NCBI GenBank assembly: GCA_963969595.1
Contig: OZ018410.1
Location: 41,335,413 to 41,399,412 of the forward strand
Direction of reading: 5' to 3'
DNA: 64,000 nt
Origin: Neckera pumila
Lineage: Eukaryota; Streptophyta; Bryopsida; Hypnales; Neckeraceae
Below are positions 11,849 through 22,835 of the stretch, piece by piece. The notes beneath the pieces are model-generated. The model was not told where the DNA came from. It saw only the letters and a program-made list of their open reading frames with translations, and did not search any database. How positions within the stretch are numbered: the first letter of the stretch is position 1; each line of letters opens with the position of its first letter. Made by a program: the position numbers and the translations under genes.

Positions 11849-12838
11849 CATTTTTTTACTGGCGAAATAGTGCCTAACAATGAAATTAATAACCTTTAAG
11901 CGGCATTACTGTAATAAATAGAAGAATTCAAAATGTCCAATCACCAAATTGCGTTCATGAAAATTTCATGCCACGCCAACAAGTGCTGGCCTATCTAACC
12001 CGTCACGATTTTTTTGCCACTGATCAAGCTCACGTAGCAAGAGTATAGACAAGCAACAGTGCTAACATCAAGTTTTCATTTTTGTAGTTGAACGACCAAG
12101 CATTCAAATACTTTACCTCTTCGCCAACCTGTACCTCTTTAATGCATAGGATATGCCTACTGCGAATAATTACTTTGGGAAGGCACTTGTAGAAATTGAC
12201 GGTTGGAGACTTGGAGGAGTTGGAGGCTTGGAGCCATTAGCCATTAGTGATTAGTGTTTAGGGTCTTTGGAGCAAGGAAGCCGTTAGTTCCTTGGTGGAG
12301 CAAGTTGGTGGAGTGAATGGCGTAGTATTGTTTATGAAGGTGCACAGAGAAAGCTGTATTGCAAATCTTGGGATGTGCATAGTAAGGATGGTTGTTTGCA
12401 GTTTGCACGTTTTTGCTTGATTGGCGCAAAATTGTGTCAAAACTTTGTTTGCATTGATTTGAACTTCACTGGGGAGACTCAAGCAGCTAGGTTTAGGGAG
12501 TATAGTTTTGAGATTGAATCATTTTTGTTGTTAGAAAGTTACTATTTGTTGCAAGTACCAATGCCAGGCTAGTTCACATATGTATCGGATTTCATGGTTG
12601 AATCTAGTTGGTTTTCAAGTTGTGGAGTTGTTTATTTATTGCTTTGGCCATGTCTTTACTCGTGTCTTCAACATAACTTGTGTCAAACCTGAGTTTGCAT
12701 ATGAACTTTTGAGAGTTGTTGCAATTAGACATTAGCAGCCGACAGCTAGATCAAACTTTAGGCTTGTACATGTAACCCATTTCATGATTGAATCTTGTTC
12801 TGACTTTACATTACTTGAATTGATGTTTTGCGATTGCA
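11849..12838. other. DNA upstream of a GTPase pseudogene
   Basis: No coding exon could be matched. Short frames at 12244-12572 lie on both strands with no recognisable domain. Earlier exons of the pseudogene at 12839-13420 could be here but are not identifiable. Confidence 0.3.
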
Positions 12839-13420
12839 GGCATCAACGACTATAATTCTATTGCAAATTGTATCAGCTACGAGAAGAGCAAGACTGCAAA
12901 GTTACTTTCTAAGGCCAGCGAGAGTGTTGACATTTTGCAAGGCAGCAACTACCTTGGTGTAGCGACACTTTTGCAGCTTTTAAAAATTACTCAAGAAATC
13001 AAAAGGTATTTATATTGTAGTTCATGTACGTAGATCAATTCTCAAAAATGCATGCTAAACTCCCAGTCTTCTGTCCTCGACAAATATTGTTGTATGTTTG
13101 TGTACATTTGGAGACATGGAACTTGTCATGCTCATTATGTGCGTAATTTTTGCACAAATGAAAATAGCTATCACAGTTGGTGTGGTAGGGTTCCCTAACG
13201 TTGGAAAAAATAGTCTTATCAACAGTTAAAAGAGAACGCGTGTGGCCAATGTGGGTTCAACACTTGCTGTTACAAAGGCGATGCAGGAGATTCACTTGGA
13301 TAAAAATGTAAAGCTATTTGATTGTCTTGGAATAATATTTGTAGCTTCATGAGATAATGAAGCATCAGGAAAGGGGTTGAGTATATTAGACATGCTATTT
13401 ATTCAGTGATGCAAATGTAA
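12839..13420 (+). pseudogene. Nucleostemin-like (GNL3/NSN1) GTPase pseudogene fragment
   Basis: Two exon-like blocks are visible. Block 1 (about 12875-13002) reads SKASESVDILQ...NYLGVATLLQLLK, matching the segment before the G1 motif in plant nucleostemin-like 1, and ends at a GT donor. Block 2 (from about 13168, after TAG) reads ITVGVVGFPNVGKNSLINS, then a stop, then [11 protein letters not shown]...[18 protein letters not shown] and a second stop. The family normally has GLPNVGKSS and DCPGV, so the P-loop Ser and the Pro of DCPG are changed. Nucleostemin GTPases act in nucleolar ribosome assembly; this copy cannot. The retained intron argues against a processed copy; it is a fragment of a genomic duplicate. 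Confidence 0.8.
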
Positions 13421-15850
13421 GTACGTGCAAGTAGTATGGTAATTTCCTAGTATGACATGGATTTTTATATGAACGAATAATTACTAGAAGGTGCAGTGGT
13501 CTTGCAGTGGTCAACTTTTAGGTGGTATTTTAGTTGATTCAGCAGCATTTTCTTTGATGTAAGGCAGTTACTATTATGAACTTTTTTTAATACTTAGTAA
13601 TGACCAAATGTAAGCCTTTTGAATGTGAGATTGTCACCAAATGTTCATTTTTTAAAACCATGAAATAAGCCACCTTCACTATATTTTTAATTTTGATATA
13701 GCCACATTTACTCATCCATTTGAGAAGGCTTATAGCCAAAATACATAAATAAAACAATAATGTTTCTAAAAAGTAAGCTTTATTTTAGTAGTAGTTGTAG
13801 CCAATAACACCTCTAAGAAAATGTTATTAGAGCCACCTACTTCACACTTCAAAAACACCTGAAAAATGACTTTCCCAAACCCTATCTAATGCCTTTACAA
13901 TTGAGGAAGCATAAAAAAATATTGCACATGGAGAATCACACAAAAAATAGTAGGAACTTGTAGAATCTTGTCTCTTTGACAAGGTGTAAATTTGTTATGA
14001 ATTTTTGAAGTAATTTGCCCTAAATCCAACTTTCAAAACCAACATAACAACCAAAAATCAACACATTTATTTACACTCAAAAGGTACATGATTCAATTGC
14101 AACCATTAAACCATCTTAGTTATAGATGACTATGTTATAAGTACCTTCCATGGTTATAGGATACCTATGTTATAGGTATGCACGTTATAAGCACCTTCAT
14201 TGGTTGTAGAGTACCTGCTTAAACCAAAGCTCAAGGTTCCTAGGCTTGCATTTCTAGGCTCACATGCTAGTGTTGTTGGTCTATCACTTACGCACGCCAA
14301 AAGTGCCTATGGCACATTTGAAGCATGCTCATTGTTCCATTTATTTTTAAAAAGGCATGGCTTGCAAATGGTGCCATTTCTAAAGTTTTTGTAATATTTT
14401 GATCTCTATAATATGATGATTTGCTTTACCTATATCTCAATTTTGCTTTATTCATGAAAAGAAAAATGAGTTTACACTTGAACATTTTGTATTTTTTGTT
14501 TTAGCCGCAATTAGCCTTACAAATTTTATTATTTGGAACTAAACTATTCAAAAACAAGATAAATATAATCAAAGACTAAATTTCTTAAAAGAAAACAAAA
14601 AGTTGGTTTCTACAAGATGCCACAACTTCCTCTAAAATCAATGTTGTCATGTCTTTCACCTCTAAAATCAACATTGATTGAATCATAGCTTTCCTTATTT
14701 CTACGTCATTTGTGATAATGTTTGTCAACTATATGGTGTGTTAAAAAATCTCAAATTGTTTCACCTACTAGAAAATTTGTTTCTTGGAAAGTTTGTTAAA
14801 AAAGCAGGTTTGGACAGTAGTTATCAATATTTTTATTTTTTTTTATAAAATTCCAACTTTCTAAATGTTTTCTTAATAATTTTTCCGTTCATAATTAATT
14901 TTTCAAAAAACTTATATATTTAAACCACTTATTGCGTGTGAATTTGCCCTACAGATGATATTTGGTGATAGTACTAAATGACATAAAGTAATTGCATTTA
15001 TAACCAGCATAAACAATATGAATAAACTAAATTCAACATTTTTATTCAATATTTTTACTATTATTAGGCATTAATTATTTTTATTGAATCTTATGGAAAA
15101 TAGAAGAGGATTCTAGTGCATTGTAGCATGTATTGATTAGAGACCATATGTGAACAAGTATGAAATTTCAAACTATTGTCTCATTGTAGATTATGTGTTG
15201 GAAACTACACTAAGGTAGACTCTCTCAAGCTTCATTTTCTGATTGTGTACATCTTATGTCATCAACATCCAGGTTTTAGTTTTACTTTTGGATCCAAATG
15301 TATATGTCACATTTTATGAAGTGATGAATATAGGTGCACATACCTCAATTAGTATTCTCTATTCACAAAACAAGGTTCACTTGGTAGAAAATAATGTCAA
15401 AAATTTATTATAAATGCTATAGACCTAAGGTTGTTCTTGGATTTTATTTTGGTAGGCCTAAAAATATTTAAAGCATTTTCCAAACATTATTTTTCTAAAA
15501 ACCTAGAAAATTAGCAAGGATAAATCAACCCTATCTTTAGTGAATTTTAAATTAATAGAATTTTAAAATATGAATTCTTGAAAAAAGCTAAAAGCATTTA
15601 ATTTAAGCTACCTCCTATATAACTATAAGCTCTTAAATGTAGTTTTAATAATCCTTTGGAGTGTATGTGATAATATTGTACTTGATAGTTAGGTTCAGCA
15701 TTCTTTGCCAGATAATTAATGTGATTTGGTTGATGCCTATAAAAAATTTAAAAACAAATTTTTTATAAATTTTAACAAAATAAAATAAATAAAGATTTCT
15801 AAAATTATGGAATCTATTTTAAAAGTAAACTAGTGTGACCTTGTGCCGTT
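13421..15850. other. intergenic DNA
   Basis: No gene is recognised. At about 14095-14330 there are repeated CTATGTTATAGGTA-type motifs followed by GGCTCACATGCTAGTG; a relative of this block flanks the ATAT-type insertion at 28.4-29.5 kb. The rest is AT-rich with nothing identifiable. Confidence 0.35.
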
Positions 15851-15864
15851 GGCCCAATTTTCAT

Positions 15865-15939
15865 CTACTCCCGGTTCCACTCCTGGTTCTACTTCCGATT
15901 CTACTCCCAGTTCTACTCCCGGTTCCACTTCCAGTACCA
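15865..15939 (+). repeat. 12-bp minisatellite, unit like TCTACTCCCGGT, about 6 copies
   Basis: Six imperfect 12-bp units in a row. Read in frame on the + strand they give Ser-Thr-Pro/Ser-Gly-type repeats leading into TKNATKIKVKVIF and a stop. The same TKNATKIKVKVIF-stop occurs at about 19690-19730. It may be the end of a retroposon reading frame or coincidence. Confidence 0.6.
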
Positions 15940-16275
15940 AGAACGCCACCAAAATCAAAGTAAAAGTAATTTTCTAATTTTTTAATCAATAAATACTTTG
16001 AAATTCAATAACTTTTGCAACACCGCTCCAAACGCCACGAAACCAAGCCGGTGCACCCTTCCTCGGCGAGAGCTTTCTGATGGTACCAAGCACGTGGCCG
16101 GAGGACGCATGGTCAGGAAGTTGTCCACGCTACAAACAAACAAACAAACAAACAAACAAACAAACAAACAAACAAACAAACAAACAAACAAACAAACAAA
16201 CAAACAAACAAACAAACAAACAAACAAACAAACAAACAAACAAACAAACAAACAAACAGCCTCATTTAAGGTATT
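15935..16275 (+). mobile_element. retroposon 3' end with (CAAA)n tail, copy 1
   Basis: A unit containing ATCAAAGTAAAAGTAATTTT, CCACGAAACCAAGCC and GAGCTTTC..GGTACC is followed by CCACGCTA and a long CAAA run, then TTAAGGTATTGATTTTGCC. The copy at 19548-19925 has the same order, with a duplicated unit, a much shorter CAAA run and the same TTAAGGTATTGATT after it. A simple-repeat 3' tail suggests a LINE or SINE 3' end. No reverse transcriptase is present. Confidence 0.5.
16132..16258 (+). repeat. (CAAA)n microsatellite, ~127 bp
   Basis: About 32 uninterrupted tetranucleotide units. Both strands stay open here, giving meaningless NKQT- and LFVC-repeat reading frames. The related copy at 19890-19911 has only five or so units, so this tail has expanded. 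Confidence 0.95.
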
Positions 16276-17129
16276 GATTTTGCCAACCTTGACCACCAAG
16301 TGCAATAGTGTTATAATAAGGTTTTGGAATATTGTCAAAATGTTAACATTAAAGAATTTTAATCTTTTCAATATCAAATGTGGCAATAAGTAATGTAAGA
16401 ATGATATTGTTAGGATTTAATTTCTTTTGAGATTTGTATCATATTTAATTCAAGACGCTAAAAGTACAATTCAAAATTCAATGATGTTGAAATCAAAAAC
16501 GTATTGGCTTTCTATTGTGCTCAATTATAACATTTTAAGTAGTTCATAGATGTTTTTGAAAATAATTATGGATCACTTTGGTGCGTCTTATTCTGCTCGG
16601 TACATACTTTGCCAATGTTATAATGAACTATGTAGTGAAATAGATAGTATTGAGACACAATTTTTCAAAACATATGTACGGTAGTGGTTTTGCAAATTAG
16701 CTTTTAAAACAATTCCACTGCAACAACGGAAAAAGGTACATGCCAACAACAAGGTGTTGTTGCATCAATATGTAAATAAGAGAGCCAATATAGGCTTCCT
16801 CAAACAATTCAATCATCATTCAATAGATTGTCGGTTCTTCATAATATTGATGCCAAGGCATAACAATTCTACTTGGGTTTGATCCGTGAAACAAACACAC
16901 ACCTCTGAAAAAATATGTGGATTTGTATACGTGTCCACAAAATATACAAATTCTTAAATCAAAACTATGATTTTTCAATTGTTTTTTCTTCACTTCTTTT
17001 TTTAATTTCCAATCAACAACATGTAAATTAATTGGACATACACAAATACATACTTCGCAGGCAATGCATTGATCAACCACCTCTTGAAGTTGACTCTAAG
17101 ATATTAAGATTCCAAATCGGGTGATACTT
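16276..17129. other. intergenic DNA
   Basis: No recognisable gene. A minus frame at 16820-17080 reads [20 protein letters not shown], which superficially resembles a ferredoxin CxxCxxCxxxC cluster; see the finding. Otherwise nothing is identified. Confidence 0.35.
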
Positions 17130-17379
17130 ATAAATGCCCGAGGCACCAAATTTTGGTGTTGACAATACTTTGAAGTTAAATAAAACCTAACCAAATTGCT
17201 ATTTTTAATAGTTCATATTTTTGTAACATTCTTTTTGAAGTCTAGTTTAGCATCAAAAATCTAATTTTGAAAATGATTGATTACAATTTTTCTATTCAAG
17301 ATTTTGTGCAAGGGTACCCATTGCAATCTTGACTTTCCATAGTGTTGAAGGCTCTTGGAAATGAGCTTCAAATACACTA

Positions 17380-17535
17380 CACTAACTATGATTATTAAAG
17401 GGATCAAATAATTGAAGGGACCTTTTTTTAGAAACTGTACATATTTGAGACCAGATGTACAACCCACGGTAGATATTTATATAGTGTGGGATGTCGATTA
17501 ATTAGTATGGGTCCCTTTAATACCCCTATTCAATG
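17380..17535. mobile_element. 156-bp TA-flanked MITE inside a TTAA element
   Basis: TA (17378-17379) precedes CACTAACTATGATTATTAAA, and the right end in reverse is CATTGAATAGGGGTATTAAA, followed by TA (17536-17537). The uninterrupted copy at 9268-9899 reads TACACTAGATCTTGG here with a single TA. Size, ends and TA duplication fit a Stowaway-like (Tc1/mariner) MITE. Confidence 0.72.
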
Positions 17536-17638
17536 TAGATCTTGGAGGAAAATCACATTAGAAATTCCTTGAAAAAATTGTAGAGTAGATTTTGAATAGC
17601 CATAAATTGATTGAGGTTATGCATGTTAGGCCCTTTAA

Positions 17639-18285
17639 CCCCAAAATGCCCCTGGAATTTCCTGAGTTTCTAGGCATGTGCTCTAAATTGAACAAAAAGC
17701 CAAAACTTTTATAAGTTGTATCAATTCTTTCTGAATTGTAACTGTATAAAATCAAACTAGACATGTTAGAGATCACATTAGAAAAAAAAAACAATAATAT
17801 ATCTTACAGATTGAAAGATTACAATCTTTGATCATGAGGGTGTTAGAACTATGAAAGTGATTTGAAGTCTTTTAATCCTCTTTTCACATGTCAAATTTAA
17901 AAACTTGGTCACCAAAAAAATATAAGGTTAAAGGGCCTAACATGCATAACTCCAATCAATTTATAACTTCTCAAATTCTATTCTGCAATTTTTTTATATA
18001 TATTCATAATGTGATTTTTTCTCAAAGATCTAGTGTACTTGAGGCTCATTCCCAAGAGCCCTCAACACTACAAGAAGTCAAGATTGCAATGGACACCCAT
18101 GCACAAAATCTTGAATAGAAAATTCATAATCAATCATTTTCAAAATCAGATTTTTGAAGCTAAAACTAAACTTCAAAAAGATTTTTTCAAAAATATAAAC
18201 TATTAAAAATAATAATTTGGTAAGGTCTTATTTAACTTCAAAAATAGGTTGAGGACATATTTTGTCCTCAGGGTCATTTTGGGGT
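17639..18285 (-). mobile_element. TTAA-flanked MITE, subfamily III, nested, 647 bp
   Basis: It is flanked by TTAA at 17635-17638 and 18286-18289, with ends CCCCAAAATGCCCC and CATTTTGGGG. The host reads GGCCCTTTAA / TTAACCTCATAT across it, and uninterrupted relatives read GGCCCTTTAACCTCATAT (reverse complement at about 39757-39774), with one TTAA. Confidence 0.87.
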
Positions 18286-18724
18286 TAACCTCATATTTTT
18301 TGGTGACCAATTTTTTAGATGTGATACGCAAAAAGAGAATTGAAAGTTTTCATAGTTTTAACACCTTCATGGTCAAACATTATAATCTTTGATGCATAAA
18401 TGATATTGTTGTGTTTTCTTTTCCTATGTGATCTTTAACATGTCTAGTTTGAATTTGTATGGTTACAATTCAAAAAAAATTGGCACAACTTATAAAAATG
18501 TTGGTTCAAATTAGAGCAAATTCCCAGACGCTAAAAACAGGCCTTGGGCATTTAGGGGTTAATAGGCTTGTCTACTTTACTGAAACTCTGTTGCAGGGGG
18601 CAAGAAATGAAATAATGGGATCCGTCCATATGAGCCGGTCGGTGGTCAGTCTGTGCCAAAGTTTTCTCAGTTCAGAAAATCATAAACTTGGGCTCAGTGG
18701 TAGGTGGCCAGCTTCTGCTGCCAA

Positions 18725-18960
18725 AAGGGAGGACTGACTCCTCTATTGCCCCATCGGAAGGGTAAATGTAAAAACTGCCCCCTATTTTGTGCCGCTCAAA
18801 TTTTGTATTTCTTCATGTGCCTTAACTAATTCGGGGCCTCTAATTGCAAATATGAATTCAGAAATTGCAAATTTCATCAAATGTGGCATATAAAGAAATT
18901 CCAGTGTTTTCTGCAAGGATAAAACTTGGGGCAATAGAAGGGTCAAATCCCCCTTGGCCG
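18725..18960 (-). mobile_element. MITE-like element, family VIII, copy 1
   Basis: The left end contains CTCCTCTATTGCCCCA; the right end in reverse contains CCCTTCTATTGCCCCA. Its core, read in reverse, matches 20005-20140, for example GAATTCATATTTGCAATTAG in both. The frame on the minus strand here is not a gene. Confidence 0.45.
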
Positions 18961-19089
18961 TCATTAACAGAGTAGTATTGCAGGGAGTAAAGTAATAGGC
19001 TCTGAAATCGCACAAGGTCTAAAATCGCTCACCCTACTCAAATGTACGTGGCTTGTACATGCTGCTTTTTCATAGCTTTCAGCAATGTA

Positions 19090-19320
19090 CAAACAATGTA
19101 CATTTTAGGGGGTGGGCAATTTTAGAGCCCTATGTCACTTCAACTTCAAAATTTCATAACTAACTCTAGAAAGCTCCAAAAAATATGAAACGACTTGGGT
19201 TAGATGCCAGTTCCTCTTGCCTTTCAAGGAAAATTGACTAAAAATTATTTCAAGAAGCTTCGCCTCCCCAAAATTCACTTTCAACTCTTAAATGGGCGAT
19301 TTCTGGACCTGTTACCTTAA
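19090..19320 (-). repeat. partial reverse copy of the family VII element
   Basis: In reverse it aligns with 11230-11400 and 26110-26240, sharing an AAACGACTTgg..gATGCCAaTTCC-type block and the AAGCTTC.CC.CCCCAAAA block. The termini are not clear. Confidence 0.4.
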
Positions 19321-19547
19321 TGTAAGTAGTAGTTCAATTTGTTTTGTTTTGTTTTTGTTTTTGTTTTTGAACAAATGGAGAAACCATTGCATTAAAAGAA
19401 CGTAGTGTGAAAGTGTCAATGTTCTCCCTTTTGCACTACCGTATGGGCCAGTATTGACTGAATATTTGTGGGCCACAAAAGTCAGCACTCCGTCATCAGT
19501 TTCTATTTCAGTGTGAAACTAGTATGCCTGTGCTGTTGCCGCAGTCG

Positions 19548-19925
19548 AAACAAAAGAAAAAGTAATTTTCTAATTTTCTACATAGTAATTCATAATAAAA
19601 ACTTTAAAATTCAATATTTTTCACACCGTCATTCCAAATGCCATGAAACAAAGCCCGTCCATCCCTTCTCGCCAAGAGCTTTCCAGCGGTACCAAGAATG
19701 CGACCAAAATCAAAGTAAAAGTAATTTTTTAATTTTTTGATCCATAAATAAATTTGAAATTCAATAACTTCCGCACCTTAGCTCCAATCACCACAAAACC
19801 AAGCCCGTGCAACCCTCCTTGCCAAGAGCTTTCCGACGGTACCCAGCACGCAACCGGGGGATGCACAGTCCAAGAGATTTCAACGTTACAAAACAAACAA
19901 ACAAACAAACTTAAGGTATTGATTA
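19548..19925 (+). mobile_element. retroposon 3' end with short (CAAA)n tail, copy 2
   Basis: Two tandem units (about 19548-19686 and 19687-19880) each contain AAAGTAATTTT, a CACGAAACCAAGCCC-like block and GAGCTTTCC..GGTACC. A short run of AAAC units at about 19890-19911 and TTAAGGTATTGATT follow. It is homologous to 15935-16275. Confidence 0.5.
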
Positions 19926-19940
19926 TTAAGTATGGAGGAT

Positions 19941-20211
19941 GCTAAAGCCTCCATTCAAAGTGGGACCAATAGGATGAATTGATCTGGGAGAAATCGTGGA
20001 ACTTTTTATATGCCACACATGATAAAACTTGCAAGTTTTGAATTCATATTTGCAATTAGAAACCCCAAATTCATTTGGAGAGGTCAAGAACGTAGAATTA
20101 ACATGACACAAAATAGGGACTTTTTTTACATTTATCCTAGAGAATACAAAATTCATCTTATTGGTTCTACTTTGAATGGAAGTTGGTCCCACTTTGAATG
20201 GAGAATTTAGC
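19941..20211 (+). mobile_element. 271-bp MITE, family VIII, copy 2
   Basis: Terminal inverted repeats are GCTAAAGCCTCCATTCAAAG at the left and GCTAAATTCTCCATTCAAAG in reverse at the right, followed on both sides by TGGGACCAA and a GATGAATT block. No target duplication is clear. The core is shared with 18725-18960. Confidence 0.65.
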
Positions 20212-20338
20212 GTCATGCATTAAGTATAGGGCAATATCAAAAGAAGTGGGAATTGCATGAAAAAAAACTATAAATAAGGAGGACAAAGTTGAATGAGGAG
20301 AGCTGAATAAAGAGATGGGTTTCTTTAACCCCTAAAGG

Positions 20339-21242
20339 ACCATTGTCCATTCAAGGGACAAATGGGGATTTTGGATAGGTACATACGGGCTGAAATTTTG
20401 TCCTAATTTTTTAAACTTTTTTAAAAGATAGAAAAATTGATTAGCTTTGTGGGAGTGTAATTATTTTTTCAATTGGTGCCCAAGAACAAAAGTTATGACC
20501 GAAACAACTTGAAACTTAGAAGGGGAGGGGGAGGGGGCAGCAAAAAAATAAATTTTAAATTTGAATTTGAATTTTTTGAATTTTTTTTCCTCATAGATTA
20601 TACTTTTGTCTACTTGGAAAGATTTGACTCTTTCCATTTGGATTTGTTATGAGAAAGTTATGGACAATCTTGCTTTTGGGGCAATTAGAGCATCTTCTTG
20701 AAAAATAACTTATAAAATTAATTTTTGAATGCAATTTTTACAATTTTTCTCAAAAAATAAATTTCACATGGTTTAGCTTGCTTGCTTGAACAATCTCACC
20801 ATTGGGGTTAGTGCATTTTAATTCCATTTTAGAAATATTAATAATTTAGATTTTCCTTCTATCTTGTACCTACTTCTACTTAACAAATTTTTGAAGTATG
20901 AAATTAAGTTTTTTTAAACTCTCAACTCAGTTCTCCACCATAAACATGTAAGGCTTGAAACTCTATAGTGCAAAAAATTAAAATCAAGAAGGTTCAAAGT
21001 CAAATAATCTAGTCCGGCAATGTACTGAAAAATTGGTTTTTTTCACTTTAAACGCAAATATCTTGCAATCTGTGCGGTAAAAAATTCCAAAATTTTTCCA
21101 CACATTTTCATACTAGTTGAGTGTAAGATCATATGGTTAGATGTGCAAAAAAAACAATTTTTGAATTTTCTTACTCTTTGCTATAGAATTGGCAGTTTTG
21201 AGTGTTTTTTGGCAAAAGAAAGGCCTTGGTCCTTTAGGGGGG
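20339..21242 (+). mobile_element. TTAA-flanked MITE, subfamily II, intact, 904 bp
   Basis: It is flanked by TTAA at 20335-20338 and 21243-21246, with ends CCCCTAAAGGACC and GGTCCTTTAGGGGGG. The left subterminal region holds TTGTCCATTCAAGGGACAA. It serves as the uninterrupted reference for the nested site at 2781. A G-rich stretch (GGGGAGGGGGAGGGGG) occurs at about 20522-20537. Confidence 0.87.
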
Positions 21243-21429
21243 TTAATGCAATTTCCGATGACAAGCCCAGCGTAAACCGTGACCAAGAAACTTGTATATG
21301 CAAAAGAAATGTTTTGGATGAATACATTTGATTGTTGGATGATAGATATGTAGTGCTTGATTATGAGTGGAAACCCTATAATGTGATTCAAAACCCTACT
21401 TATCGGATAACATAGCATTCAGTAGTATG

Positions 21430-21582
21430 TTATGGCACTGCCTTCCTTCTACAGTGGAGGATGTAAAGTATTTCACATCCAACATCCCCTCCATCCTCTA
21501 CATGTTCAGTAGCTACTGGTAAAGCACTAATGGGTGTGGTATATTCTACACCCTCCACCGTAGAAAGAAGGCAGTGCCATAA
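21430..21582. mobile_element. 153-bp MITE with ~36-bp terminal inverted repeats
   Basis: The left end is TTATGGCACTGCCTTCCTTC; the right end in reverse is TTATGGCACTGCCTTCTTTC. Similarity continues through CTAC.GTGGAGG.TGTA. A clean target duplication is not visible, so it is not assigned to a superfamily. Confidence 0.72.
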
Positions 21583-22831
21583 AATGCTATTGGATGTTAT
21601 AAAAGTCTTCTGGAAAATGAAGGGAAAAATTCTTAGGAATGGTTTATGGAGATCCTTTAACCTATGGAAATCCTAGGGGACCAAAAGTTTCCTCACATAG
21701 TCTAAAAGTCTAATTCAAAGTGTTGTAACTTTTGCAACTAATTTCCAAATCAAATCAAATTTGTTGGAAAATTTGCGTTCCTTTTTTTTAAACTTTTGTG
21801 GTAAAATTTTCAGATCAATCTAAGATGTATTTAGTTTTTGGAAGTCATTTGAAGTTCATGGGTTCAATTTGAGTTCACCGAACTACATTTTGATGGCTGC
21901 AACTTTAAAGATTTGTATTTTCTTCATCCAATGTTATTTTTCAATAAATTTTTTGTTGAATTGTGTTGGAGTCTAGTTATTGTGGTAAAATTTTCATACC
22001 AATCCATTTTGTTTTGAATGTTTGGGAGCAATTCAAAGTTCAAAATCTAGACATTTTTGGACTACGGTGAACTTCGGCAGCTTGTTTCTTCTTCATATAG
22101 TGTCCATTTGCAATAATCTTTTTGAAAAAGTTTATTATGAGGCTATAACTCAAAGCATCTCCAAAAGTTGGTCTTTCAATGCTAGTGAATTGATGCTACA
22201 CAGAACCTTGGGATTTAGAGGGGACAAAATTTATACAATTCCGTTGCCACAAAGTGTGGCTAAGTGAAGTGCCAATAAAATATATTATACTACATGGCTA
22301 GCTTGGAGGAGTCTACTACAACATCAAATGATTCTTTTGGCTTCATTGCCTCCCTCATGCATTGTGTCACCTCTCTAGTGTAGCTTGCAAAAAATGTGCT
22401 ATCCAATAGAAATTTGCATAGAAGACTAAGTGTAGAAGTTGTTGGCCCGAGCAAATGGACAAATTTTGCCAAGCAAGAAGATGAGAAAGCCATCCTTGGG
22501 AGATTGCAAATGTGTTTGATGTAGTGTTGGACCTCCATTTCTTTTCCAGAATACATACACTCACCATTCTCATGGCCTTCGAGGTTGTTTGGCGTATTTA
22601 TAGAGTTGCTCTTAATTTTGCATGTTTTTTTTTTAATTTCAAAATTATTACAAAATTATTGTGAGACTTAGGTAACTACACATAATTGCATTTATTAGCA
22701 AAATTGTGCCACTTGTGGAATTTCTAATTTAAAAAAAAAATGCACGCAAAGGGAATGTAGAATTCCTTTTTGACTCCCGAAAAAGTTCAACAATATTAAA
22801 TCCAAAATATGGGTGTTGGAGCACTTTGCGG
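21583..22831. other. intergenic DNA
   Basis: No gene is recognised. A minus frame at 22290-22556 has protein-like composition (PKESFDVVVDSSK near its end), but I cannot match it to a family and there is no supporting context. Confidence 0.35.
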
Positions 22832-22835
22832 TTAA

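Larger units (their letters stand above)
17130..18558 (+). mobile_element. TTAA-type MITE, subfamily III, carrying two insertions
   Basis: The left end is degenerate (TTATAAATGCCCGAGG). The right end GGGCATTTAGGGG precedes TTAA (18559-18562). It is interrupted at 17380-17535 by a small TA-flanked MITE and at 17639-18285 by a reverse subfamily III copy. Removing both restores an element alignable with 9268-9899. Confidence 0.75.

Noticed and set aside
15982..16393. 134- and 131-codon open frames on opposite strands rich in VCLF or NKQT repeats
   Set aside because: They are translations of the (CAAA)n microsatellite, which lacks stop codons in these frames; no real protein.
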